This document shows, in pieces, positions 21,511 to 31,321 of a stretch of 64,000 nt of DNA. The notes beneath the pieces were generated by a model. It did no database searches. It had not been told where the DNA came from and saw only the letters and a list, made by a program, of their open reading frames with translations. Numbering within the stretch: position 1 is the stretch's first letter; every line of letters starts with the position of its first letter. The position numbers and the translations under genes are program-made. The stretch covers positions 945,835 through 1,009,834 of the forward strand of contig NC_059255.1 in the NCBI RefSeq assembly GCF_017591435.1, given 5' to 3'. The DNA is from Portunus trituberculatus. Lineage: Eukaryota > Arthropoda > Malacostraca > Decapoda > Portunidae.

Positions 21511-22469
21511 CTAAAGATCGTCCCCAAATAATAAACCCGTCATGGGTGCCTTATCATAACACAAGTGTGAGTACTTTTGATTAATCTTACACTTGATGAT
21601 GTGCCGCCTGGTTAGGTTAGTGCGGAGGTAGGCATTCCCCAGTAATACCAAAGTGCCATTGAGCATAGCTACCTCCTGACCAATAACAGGGTTCCTGTCC
21701 TCCAAGGCCAACTTATCCAGCACAGATAGAGACTTAACGAGGATAGTGGTGGCTTTGATAATATCCTTACCTACCTCTTTGAGTCTGAAATCAGACTTCT
21801 TTGCCTCTGTGGACAGAGCATCCAACACCTGTGTGTTGCACTCCACTGGAATCAGCCCCAGGCAATTGCTAGGCCGCTTGGTAACATCAGCATCTAAAAC
21901 GTCTTTATAGTCTTCTTCCGTCATGCCGTGAGCAAACAGGTGGTACGCCATGGCAGCAACAGGCTCCTTAAGCTCCTCAGCACACTCAACCGTGGGACCA
22001 AAAGATTTTGCTGCCTGTAGCAAAATACTGCCTGTTTGAGCCTCTTCTTGAATTTCTCCTTTCTCAGCACTCACATCCTGTTTGGACTCAGAAAAACCTC
22101 TCACAGCATGGGGAGGAGGGGGAAGCAGAGCGAGCATGTCCCCCGCCTGAGTCTTTACCAGAGCCAAAACCAGAAAAAGAAGGGCCAGGTTCCGAACTCA
22201 CATGAGCACTATCACTCACCATGTTCTTATCACACTTAAGTTTGTTCACATCCTCCTGAAGGGCAGCAAAAGCCTCCAAAATCTGGGATAAAGGACCAAC
22301 CCCCAACAGCAGGGTCAGTGGCGGCCGCGGGGACAGCCCTCTTATGTGAACTGCCATTGGCCACGCTCTTGGATCCTGATGAAAGCCTCCGGTCATTCTT
22401 CCACTTGGAAGAATAGTGGCCCCTAGTCTTGCTACGATCAGTAGAAGGGGAAGAGTCAGATGATGACAT
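21511..22469 (-). pseudogene. DIRS-like gag (ORF1)
   Basis: Probable start MSSSDSSPSTDRSKTRGHYS at 22469, with a basic, Ser-rich N-terminus to about 22236. A frame change leads into the 218-codon frame 21511-22167 (SILLQAAKSFGPTVECAEEL, TKRPSNCLGLIPVECN, KTQAGDM). The later part (LNGTLVLLGNAYLRTNLTRR) resembles the helical capsid-like ORF1 of decapod DIRS elements. Assignment rests mostly on position upstream of a DIRS-type RT. The frame likely continues to overlap the RT region around 21213-21416. Confidence 0.6.
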
Positions 22470-22556
22470 GTTGGCAACCAGCTGAACTGCAATAAACAAT
22501 GTAAATCCAAGCTAACTCACCCAGCCAAGAACCTTACCAACGGGGGGGCCAAACTC

Positions 22557-22850
22557 GCTCTTAATACAGATAACGGGAAAAAACACGTCAAGTAATCATA
22601 AATAAGCCCGCTCTTATGTAGATAACGGGGAAAAACAGGCAAATAAACCATAAACGAACCCGCTTTTATTTCAGATAACATGAAAAAACATCAAGTAACT
22701 TTGATGACTTATCCAGCTTCACCAGAATCACGAGGCACAAATGCTGCAAATCTAGCTCACCATGCCTTACCAGACCCACTCCAGTCGTGGATAACGGTGA
22801 GACAAGTGGAAATAAAGTAAGGCAGCCCGCTCCAAACAAGGATAACGGGA
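22557..22850. repeat. Short tandem-like repeats in the DIRS 5' region
   Basis: A unit gctctta...agataacgggaaaaa starts at 22557, 22610 and 22662 (53- and 52-bp spacing). A looser fourth copy (gctccaaacaaggataacgg) is at 22829. Repeats of this kind in a leader may be binding sites or part of the terminal repeat. Function not determined. Confidence 0.75.
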
Positions 22851-22962
22851 AAATCAAGACGAATCGACGACACGTCTGCACCGTGCGCGAGCAGCGAAGC
22901 AACTGCTGGTGTGTGGCAACGTGGCGTATCTCATGTGGTGCTCCCTCTAGCAGTGATAGCAA

Positions 22963-22998
22963 ATTACTAATGAAATACCTCGGTATTTCATTAGTAAT
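22963..22998. repeat. Perfect palindrome with 17-bp arms and 2-bp loop
   Basis: attactaatgaaatacc (22963-22979) is the exact reverse complement of 22982-22998. Homology continues imperfectly outward (cagtgatag/ctatcactc). It sits at the upstream limit of the DIRS-like element, where DIRS elements carry inverted termini. A terminal or circle-junction role is possible but unproven. Confidence 0.85.
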
Positions 22999-23169
22999 TC
23001 ACTATCACTCAGTGCCACCGAGTCGAGGTTATCCTCATGGCATGAGCGTATATGAATACTAAGATATGATATCCATTATAGCAGGCAATATAGGAGTGGA
23101 AACAAATATCATGGGGAAAGACAACACGCAGGCTAAAAGGGTCACAAGAAGAAAAAGAAGCGGCTGAGT

Positions 23170-23635
23170 TTCCGTGAGTCTCCCACTTTGTCTGTGGCCG
23201 ATCTCATTTCTGCTTTATTTTTTTTGGTATTCCATGTAAGATTTCACTTTATGCATTACAAAACAATCCTTTCTTAGGGGCAAGGTTTGTAAAAAAGCTA
23301 ATAGAAATGTTGTTTTGTGAACATAAATGCATATATAAGACAGTAACACCACCTCAAGAGATGGTGTTCCCAGCAACCTCAGAGCGACCTCATAGCAACC
23401 TTGTCAGCGTCCCTTCAAGTGTTCATGGATGCCATTTTGCAGCAGGAGATTGCTCTGGGAGCCAGCCAATCACAGCGAAGCTACCGTGTTCGGTCCTTCA
23501 CCCGTCAAATTCAAACCCAGAAAATTCGCTAAAACGGATGTGGTTGCATGTTATGCGGACTTTTTGGTCTAATTATATATAGTATGTTAAACTGGAAATT
23601 CGTTGGACGAATGTTCGTTTAGCAGAGTATTACTG
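23170..23635. mobile_element. Right half of the CAGTAATACTCTGC-family pogo-like element
   Basis: It matches 15206-15657 (gtaagatttcacttt..., gatggtgttcccagcaacc, end gcagagtattactg) with TA at 23636-23637. The left half beyond the foldback loop is missing. The loop segment (gtctcccactttgtctgtgg) lies in the opposite orientation relative to the arm, consistent with loop flipping. It interrupts the coding frame that continues at 23638. Confidence 0.75.
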
Positions 23636-23637
23636 TA

Positions 23638-24420
23638 CTGAACAAATGACCTAGCAGGAGGATCACAAATAAAGCAAGCTATATTAACTCCCAACTTCTT
23701 TCGAAGCCCTTCTATTTTTATCCCTTGCTCATCAATCACTTTAATATCTGAAACAAAGTCTCTCAAATACTCATCAATGTTTCCTGGTTTGTGATTCCCA
23801 CAAAACAATCCAATAATGAAAGGGCTACTCTGAAGTGAGTTATTAATTCTTGCTAAAATTGGCCAGAATTATATATTGCACCTATTGGGATATCTGGATG
23901 ATAATTTCTTAATACAGAAAGATGGCTGCTTAATGTTGTTTGTGGAATCTGATAGTTAACCGCCCCTTCTGCAAGTTTGGTACACAGCTGCTCTGAAACA
24001 CTTTCATATTTGATATTGCTGCTTTCAGAGGTATCAGAAAGCAGAGAAGAATTACAATCTCTGTCCAGATATTGATCTTGTGATTGTGAGACAATATGGG
24101 TATTATTGATTTAGGCTCTCTCAAGCCCTACTTCAGAGGTTCCTGTAGCTAAATAATGTTCACAACTCAACACTTGACTTTGTGAACTGTGGACATATAA
24201 CTCAGAGAACTGTTAGTTAGTCTCATACAAGTCAACATCTTGGTTTACTGAGGAATTTTTAAGGAAATCTAAATGTGCTGATATACGCAGTTTCATTTGC
24301 CTCCTTTTTGCCCAGTAAGATTGTTCAGCCATGTGTTGGCATCTACTTTGAACTTCTCTGTTATTAGGATGAAGACATGCTAAGCTTGACTTATAGCAGA
24401 ATCAAAACTACTTGCCTTTT
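23638..24420 (-). pseudogene. Decayed transposon-like protein, family not identified
   Basis: Minus-strand frames give ESVSEQLCTKLAEGAVNYQI and SHLSVLRNYHPDIP around 23.9-24.05 kb. Frame 23587-23808 follows with FCGNHKPGNIDEYLRDFVSD and NIACFICDPPARSFVQYS. The PIGLFxGxxKP...YLxxFVxD...FICDAPARSF pattern recurs in uncharacterised transposase-associated proteins of invertebrates. I recognise the pattern but cannot name the superfamily. At least three frame changes and several stops are present. The MITE at 23635 cuts the frame at a TA just after the RSFVQY codons. Confidence 0.5.
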
Positions 24421-24880
24421 ATTGAGATGGGAGGTTTCTTGAAGAGAGTTGATCCTATGCACTCCAACACCCTGCCAGCACCAGGTTGTTTTGAAGATGG
24501 GGTGTTGCAGCACTGTTGAAATTTTATATAATTTTCAACTGCAGATGCTGTACATTAACAATGTTTTAAGGAGTTTTGAGAGCATCTAAGCATAAAGTGA
24601 CATTGTTGCAATCACTGCAAGTTTTTTACCCCCTTCATAGTCATTACAAACATTAAAAAGTCACTTTTTTATCTGGTATATTCATAATATCTTTGCATTC
24701 CACATGAATACATATCTCAAGAAAATTTGATGTCATTTACAAATAGAATTACATAATACCTTTGTTAGAAAACTTACAATATCATTTAAATTTTTTTTAT
24801 ACATTATTCTTCTATGGTGATGAAGTTAGTTTATTTTACATTTTTAATGTAATTCATGTAAGTTGGGATATTAATTCCTT
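24421..24880. other. AT-rich spacer, nothing recognised
   Basis: No coding frame, terminus or tandem repeat stands out in these 460 bp. Confidence 0.5.
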
Positions 24881-24899
24881 TGATGTCTCACTAAACATA

Positions 24900-25962
24900 C
24901 TCTGCTGAAAGTTTAAGTTCAGAGCGGCCAATCACAGGCACAACAGGATCATGGCTGCCCACGTTCAGCCATCCCTGGGCACTCTTCAGCTGATGGTGGG
25001 CTGCCGGTCATTGTTTGCTGGCATTACTGTAATAGTACTGAGATGCACAGCTATTCTCTTTGTTAATATAAGTTTTTACTGTGAAGCCAAGGACAGTGCC
25101 ATTGCAGCACAACAGCCAGCTCATGTGCAGCACATCACCCTCAAGGGCCCAAGGGGTATATAAGGAGTGAGAGCAGTCAGCTTCAGGCAGAAATGAGGTG
25201 GCTCTCCTAACTGCTTCTCCTCTTCTATCTTCTATCCCTGCTGTGATGCTGCCCCAGTCCCCAGGCCCTTCTCTACTCTATCTTCTCTCCATGGGGTGAC
25301 GCTGTCCCAGGCCCCAGATTAGGTTCCTCTTTTTCTCTCTCTCTGGCATCTTGCTCATCTAGTCCCTAGGGCCTGCAACTTTCTTTCCTCTGGTGCAGCA
25401 CTGCATAGCCACCAGGTTCTTTCTTGTCTCCCTGCAGTTCATGAGTCGCCAGCCAAGCCCATCTGTCTGTCATTGTCTCTCACGCCTTGCCTGCGATCGC
25501 TGTCAGATGCCCACCTCCATCTTACCCCTCATGCCATCGCCAATAACTGAGAGAAGGCTCAATTCGCACCTCACCACACAGCAACCTGTCTCAACCTCCT
25601 TCTACCGACTCCAGGACAAGAGCCGCCCAGACATCACTCAGACATAGAGCCCAGTGCTGACCGGAGCAGACAAGACACCCACACCTGGCTGATCCCTCCC
25701 ATCATCAGACCAGGCCAGCTGTCCACCTCCAATGATCGTCACCTAGCCCCCACAACCCCGACCCAGAGCCTGGCACTACCACCGTCAGACAAGCCGCCCA
25801 CAGGCATCCGATTGCTCCTTACCATCCCTGAGGTGGGGATCCTCCTGGGTGTCTGGTGCCTGTTTAGTTTAGACCGATTTTTAAATAATAAATAAAAAGA
25901 AGAAAGGATTATTCTGTTTTATTGGCCCTCTGGGGAAGAACCACTTTGTCTCTTAACATTTA
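24900..25962 (+). other. LTR-like or promoter-like segment (TATA box and polyadenylation signals)
   Basis: A GC-richer island in AT-rich DNA. It has TATATAAGG at 25157-25165, a following agtcagcttcag initiator-like site, a C/T-rich transcribed-looking stretch, and overlapping AATAAA signals at 25887-25896. That order (TATA, leader, AATAAA over about 0.8 kb) is what an LTR or a short transcription unit shows. I could not find TG...CA ends, a target duplication or a primer site, so a solo LTR is only one option. Confidence 0.35.
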
Positions 25963-26019
25963 CCTTACCTTTTGCTGCTTTGAAAATGTGTCTGAAATAT
26001 GCATGCCTTTGCCTTTTAG

Positions 26020-26210
26020 CATACACTCCACACAGAGAAAGTGATTCAGTTACCCTTCTTGCCCCCAGCTACTTGGAAATACTTAGAGACATACTACTTG
26101 AAGTGTATGAGGAACTCAGCCAGACACTGCCCCCTCCACTGCAAGATATAGGAGATGATGAACTGCTGTCCATTCAAAGCAATTGGGTACCTTCATCTGT
26201 CAAATCAAAG
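26020..26210 (+). CDS. Candidate internal exon of an unidentified gene
   Basis: The frame is open for 191 bp between a good acceptor (gcctttgccttttag before 26020) and a good donor (aatcaaag|gtcaga at 26211). It encodes ESDSVTLLAPSYLEILRDIL, then LEVYEELSQTLPPPLQDIGD and LSIQSNWVPSSVKSK. Composition is unlike the surrounding repeats, with no TE motif. I do not recognise the protein. No neighbouring exon was found, so it may be one exon of a gene with large introns, a retrocopy fragment, or chance. The frame also continues upstream to an ATG at 25980. Confidence 0.35.
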
Positions 26211-26875
26211 GTCAGAAGACACCACTGTCTTGCATGTCACTACCAGACAGATAATTCCTAAAACATGTTATGTTCTTTGTTACTTTTATTCAGTGGCAAA
26301 TATGTATGATGTTGAACTGGAGCACTGTCCACAGTTCATACACTATACTGTTTTATTGTTTTAGGAAATTAATTAAATAGGTGTCATGAAAAAGGATGAA
26401 TAATATTGTAGCTGCAACTGTACATCAGTTAATAAAAAAAAAGTCAAAATCTTTAGAGATCCAACTCCCCTCAAGACTTCTGGCACCTAGTCAAAAAATA
26501 TCTATGATTTTGCTTCTTCATCTTTTATCCTGATGGCACCTCATTTGTTTAGAGCTGAACTCTCTGCTAAAATCTTTGCTAAAAGCTCTATCCTAGATTC
26601 AGTGCTTGTCTCTTCCTCTCCTCAACCCTTTAATTACTTCATACTAACTATTGGCATGCTTTTCAATGATAATTTTCTATGCCTTCACTGACCTAAACCA
26701 TCAGAAGCCTTATAGATCTTATGGGGTCTCTCCTATTGTCCTCCAAAACTGTACTTCCATGATTCCACCGTGCCTGGTCAAACTCTGTCTACCAATATCT
26801 ATCTTTTGTTTTTGTTGGAAATTTGCCTACACTCGATATATTCTTAAAAAGGGATGACCCCTCTATTTTCTTGTT

Positions 26876-26925
26876 TTATTTTTTATTTATTTATTTATTT
26901 ATTTATTTATTTTTTTTTTTTTGTC
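26876..26925. repeat. (TTTA)n followed by a T run, inside the jockey-like LINE
   Basis: Eight or so TTTA units then about 15 T interrupt the LINE coding region between the segments that should flank the SNYRPI motif. It is the same composition as 17838-17884. Confidence 0.92.
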
Positions 26926-27771
26926 CCCTCAACAGGAAAACTTTTCAACATCTATCACTTCATATTCTTACTATATGATCATCAGTATAGTTTCTGTCAA
27001 GGCTGCTCTATAAGTGATGTGGCTTTCCTTATTGAGGCTTGGTCATCATTTTTCATTGATTTTGGTGAAACTTTTGCTGTTGCCATGGACATATCAGAAA
27101 CTTCTGACAAAGAATGGCACAAACCTTTTAATTTCCAAACTGTCCTCTTATGGCCTTTACCTTTCTCTGCAATTAATCCATCTCATGTTTGCTTTTTGCC
27201 ATCTATTGTTGCAGTGGTAGTCAGTCACTGTTCTTTTAAATCTATTAACAGTGATGTTCCTCAAGATTCTGTCGTGTCACCAAATTTCTTACTATTATTT
27301 ATTAGTGATATAAGTAAACTCCTTGTTCTATCCACTCCTATTCTGATGATACCACCTTGCACTTTTCTCTGTCTTTTCATAGACAATCAACCCCTCAAGA
27401 AGTAAAAAGTTCATGCAGGGAAGCCACACAGTGTCCAACTACTGATCTCTCAAAAATTTGTGATTAGGGCACAGAAAATTTAGTAATGCTCAATGCCCTA
27501 TAAACTCAATTTCTCCATGTATCAACTTGACATAACCTACCAGTGAATTGCCCCCTCTTCTTCACTGATACTCAACTCTCACTTTATTCTATACTGAACA
27601 TCCTTGGTATGTCCTTTACTTGCAATCTAAACTGGAAATTTCACTTCTCATCCCTAGCTAAAATAGCTTTTTTGAAGTTGGACATTCTGAGTTATCTCCA
27701 CTACTTTTTTCTCAACCTCTAACTGTTAACTTTGTACTGGGGCCATATCCATCCATGTATAGAGTATAGAG

Positions 27772-28779
27772 CAGTGGTTCCCAACCTTTTCTAGTTTGCG
27801 GCACCCTTGGCAAGCCTTTCAAAACTTCCCGGCACCCTTATAAGGAAATACATATTTAAAATCTCCGTTGTTTTTTTATTATATATATTTTTTTCATTTC
27901 GACATTTTGCATCGATGTAACAACACCTTATACATAGATATGAAAATTTTCTTTACACTGATCCTGCTATTACAAAAAATGGTATTATAATACAAATATG
28001 TAATTGTGACAAGTTTTACAGTAGTTGCACAATGTATTCAAGTAGTTACAGTGTTACACTATGATACAAGACATACACACAAATAGACAAGAGTGAACCA
28101 TGCATGTATACTTAGTGTGAAACTTGCGATTGATGCTTGGAACACAATGATCACAAATTTACGACGTGTTTACATTTGGTATTACAGGAGAAAATTATTA
28201 AATTTTGCTTTTGGTGTTATAAAGCATAGAAATTCATTACTAATACTTCGTAATTAATTACTAAAAAAGAAAAAGATGAACAAACGACTCACGAACTCAG
28301 CTAGTTAGCAATACATACCAGGTATGTATTGCTAACGAGCTGAGGGAGGAGGATATGTCATACCTTCTGCTTCCTTTGCGTCACCAATCAGTACTGAGAC
28401 ATTCTGGGCTCTGGCCAGTGGTGACTCGCTGTGCGCCATGCCCTGTACGTGTGTCATACGCGTCAGTCTACAACCCTCACTCCCCTCCCTCCCTCCCACT
28501 CTCCCGCCAAGCTGTTCTCTCCAGTGTCCGTACAATTATTACACAGCAAAATCATATAATTAGTATTGTTCTCCTGGATTGTAATTTTCCATAAGTACAA
28601 ATTATTATACAAATTCAATGAAAAGTAGCTAAGTTGAAAATTCGATCGCTAAATTGTGCAGCAGCAGCAGAAGCAGAGAGAGTGAAGTTAATGCAATTTT
28701 TTCCCCTGAATTTTGGCGGCACCCTCAAAAGATCTCACGGCACCCCTTGGTGCCACGGCACACCGGTTGGGAATCACTG
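27772..28779. mobile_element. hAT-type non-autonomous element with 8-bp target duplication
   Basis: Ends are CAGTGGTTCCCAACC at the left and CAGTGATTCCCAACC (reverse complement) at the right, both followed by the cggcaccctt / ggtgccgtgg-type subterminal sequence. The flanks are the identical octamer gtatagag at 27764-27771 and 28780-28787. Both terminus and 8-bp duplication fit hAT. The 1008-bp interior has no transposase and carries a 20-bp-arm hairpin at 28297-28341. It sits in the CIEYA codons of the LINE, so it is younger than the LINE. Confidence 0.9.
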
Positions 28780-29160
28780 GTATAGAGTATGCTGCCTTTT
28801 ACACAGGGTAGAATTAAATTCTTTACATGTAATGAAATCCTCTTCCCATAACCAACTTCACTTTTTTTCTGCAATATTGCATCCCTTGCTATTTCTAACA
28901 CTATTTTCATGGGAACTGTTCTGTTTTTGCTTACTGCATGCCTTTACTCTTGCAATCATGCTGCACACGATTTTTTCTTTCCCTCACCCCTCTTCTGTCC
29001 ATCTCTAATGTAAGAGTTATCCATCATTCCCAGTTACTCATCCCTTTCTTTAGTAAACTCTGGAACTCCAAGCCTGCTTCTTTATTTCCATCTTCCTATG
29101 ATGTGAAATCTTTCATGAGGGTTTCATTATATTCATCCTCTGGTTTTGACTAACACTTTT

Positions 29161-29785
29161 GAATAAGTTTTTACAATTTTTATTGCCTTTTGACAGTGGC
29201 ACTCCTAAAGAAAAATAATATCATATTTGAATTTCTGGTCAGGCTTACATACTTTTACACTTTACTAAATCCATTTTTTTTTATTGATTTATTTTATTTA
29301 TTCATTTTTTAAATCTAATGAACTCCACTTCCAATAACTGATTCTTCATCCTTTTTGTTCTTGCAACAATTTTGTATCCCTTGCTATCTTCTATCTATAT
29401 TTTCATGGGAACTGGTCTTTTGATCTTGCTAACTGCATGCCTCCCCTTTTGCAACTTCGCTGCACAAGACTTTTTTTTTCTTTTTCTCACCCCATTTTTG
29501 TCCATCTGTCTAATGTAAGAGTTATCCAGTATTCTCCACTATTCATCCCTTTCTTTAGTGAAGTCTGGAATTCCCTTTCTGCTTCTTTGTTTCCATCTTC
29601 CTATGATGTGAGCTCTTTCAAAAGAGGAAGTTTTTATGACATTGGTTCTCTGGTTTTGACTAACATTTTTTTTACTTTTTTTTATTGTTTTTTTTATTGC
29701 CTTTGGACAGTGCCCCTCCTAAAGAAAAGATCATATTGTTTGAATTTTTGGTTAGGCTTACATACTCTCACACTTTACTGAAAGA
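29161..29785 (+). mobile_element. Second copy of the jockey-like LINE 3' end, tandem
   Basis: Segment 29330-29785 repeats 28855-29280 (tgtatcccttgctat, tttcatgggaactg, actgcatgcct, taatgtaagagttatccag, ggcttacatac...cacactttact) with about 10-15 percent divergence. Two 3' ends in the same orientation could be a tandem duplication or a truncated copy inserted at the tail of the first. Confidence 0.75.
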
Positions 29786-30850
29786 GCCAAGATTTTTCCC
29801 TTACAAATGAAGAGAAGTTTATATCCACATATATGTAATATATGATTCATCACACAGGGAATCCCAACCCAATATAGTGAGAGTGCCACTGACTCAGACA
29901 AGAACCCTGGCTGTAGCCTCTCTAGGGGGGGTAGACAGCAGTATCTACATCCACGTCCATTTCTACAAGAGGCCAACAAACACAGCATTTTGGCACCAAA
30001 AGTTACAAGAGCCTTTAGCCGTACCATTAGTGAGCAGGTCAGATCCTCTGAGTGCCAGCCTGTCTCCTCTGGTCCTTTTGTACCTGCTGTAGGTAAGGAA
30101 ACACATGTAACTTATACTCAACATTTACAGTCTTCCCTTGACATTCACAGTTTTAAAGATTCTATAATTCTGAACATCAATGGGGTAGAAAAAAAAGCTA
30201 AAAATGAGCTAAAGATTCAAATAGCAATGAATTTCCTTGAGTACTCCTGTTTCCAGCCATCGTCACTGTGTCACCAACGATGGGGGGTGGTAGCGAGTGA
30301 TTTCACTGTGATTCCGCCACCTCTCCTGCAAGCCTTACTTTACTTCTATACCTCGGGTCTCTCACCATGTTACGGGGAGACAAATTGTGAATGAGAGTGG
30401 TATCAGAACAGGCGATAGCAGGAGAGAGAGAGATAGGATACAAGGGGCCCGTTTTCTCTCGCTCTAGCCAAGGCCGCTGAACCCGATCGGACACAAGGCC
30501 ACATATACTGATGATACTACCTCATTCAACCTGTGATATTTTGGTAACCATGACATCTAGAGACTTCTGGTTTTTTGTTTTGCAAAGAGGAAGAGTTGCT
30601 TGTGGGCAGAAAACCATTTGTACTCACTGATTACGTGAATATAGGCTATTTTGTGTGTTTCTCGCCAAACTTTTACTATTGGGACCCATGATCTTGAGTT
30701 CACAAAACTTAATAAAATAAACACACTGCCAAGGAGCACAGACACAAACATGCACAAAGGATGAACAACGATACACAACGCAGGCTGAATGTTCGGGTTA
30801 GCCAGGTAGCCGAGCAATCGCTGTGCCACCTACCAATGGCTAATCATATC
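29786..30850. other. Unassigned sequence upstream of the piggyBac element
   Basis: No recognisable protein. A strong donor-like ctgtag|gtaagg at about 30091 follows a 100-bp open frame (SEQVRSSECQPVSSGPFVPA), but without an acceptor or homology I do not call an exon. Confidence 0.35.
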
Positions 30851-31259
30851 TTAACCCCAGTATGTTTGTGTGACTCCACGGGGAGTCATGCTGTTCCTCG
30901 TTTTGAAAAAACGCTCCATTTTTCCCGCATGCTCTGTTTTGAAAAAACGCGCCATTTTTCCCGCGTGCTTAGTTCCAAGGCCCATGTGTATGCGTCAGTC
31001 CATCATCAGATCTCATAGGGAGAGGAGGCACTCTGCGCTAGCATTGCTCCTTCATATATATGTATGTGCTGTGACACCAAGTGGAGTCACACCGTCCGTT
31101 TATGAAATAAAATAATTTTTTATCCTATGTAGGAAAAATAATGTTTATAGCCTACTAGAAGGGATTTACAGAGCCTAAAAGTCTACAGTGCATTGTAAAT
31201 ATGTTCAGTGATATTTGATAGTTTCCTGCTATAGTTGTTCTTTCAGTCAACATGCGTGT

Positions 31260-31291
<32 letters not shown>

Positions 31292-31321
31292 CTTCTATTG
31301 TCTTTCACAGGTAAATTTGAC

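Larger units (their letters stand above)
19331..22998 (-). mobile_element. DIRS-like retrotransposon, partial (gag, RT, RNase H)
   Basis: Minus-strand order is a 5' region with repeats and a palindrome (22557-22998), a gag-like protein (about 21.5-22.47 kb), RT (20.14-21.34 kb) and RNase H (19.5-20.14 kb). Features characteristic of DIRS rather than Gypsy are the INLEKLNKFM-type RT entry, HIPGRNNVLADAASQ and IDLFASRINKQLDYF in the RNase H end, and absence of protease and integrase. The tyrosine recombinase expected downstream is absent because the element is cut near 19.35 kb by a pogo-derived fragment. Confidence 0.82.
26450..29160 (+). mobile_element. Jockey-like LINE, degenerate, interrupted by a hAT element
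   Basis: Plus-strand frames give the pre-RT region (SYGVSPIVLQNCTSMIPPCL, CFCWKFAYTRYILKKG, 26650-26860). A (TTTA)n/T tract interrupts, followed by the RT core: GCSISDVAFLIEAWSSFFID, DFGETFAVAMDISETSDKEW, SINSDVPQDSVVSPNFLLLF. The YADD box (ysDDTT) is in a shifted frame near 27340. The thumb region continues to 27763 and resumes after the hAT insert at 28788 to the 3' end. Many substitutions and stops show it is old. It differs from LINEs A-D by lacking the (CA)n tail. Confidence 0.8.

Noticed and set aside
22236..22510. Two overlapping minus-strand frames as separate genes
   Set aside because: Both overlap the start of the DIRS-like gag; only the frame starting MSSSDSS fits its position and composition.
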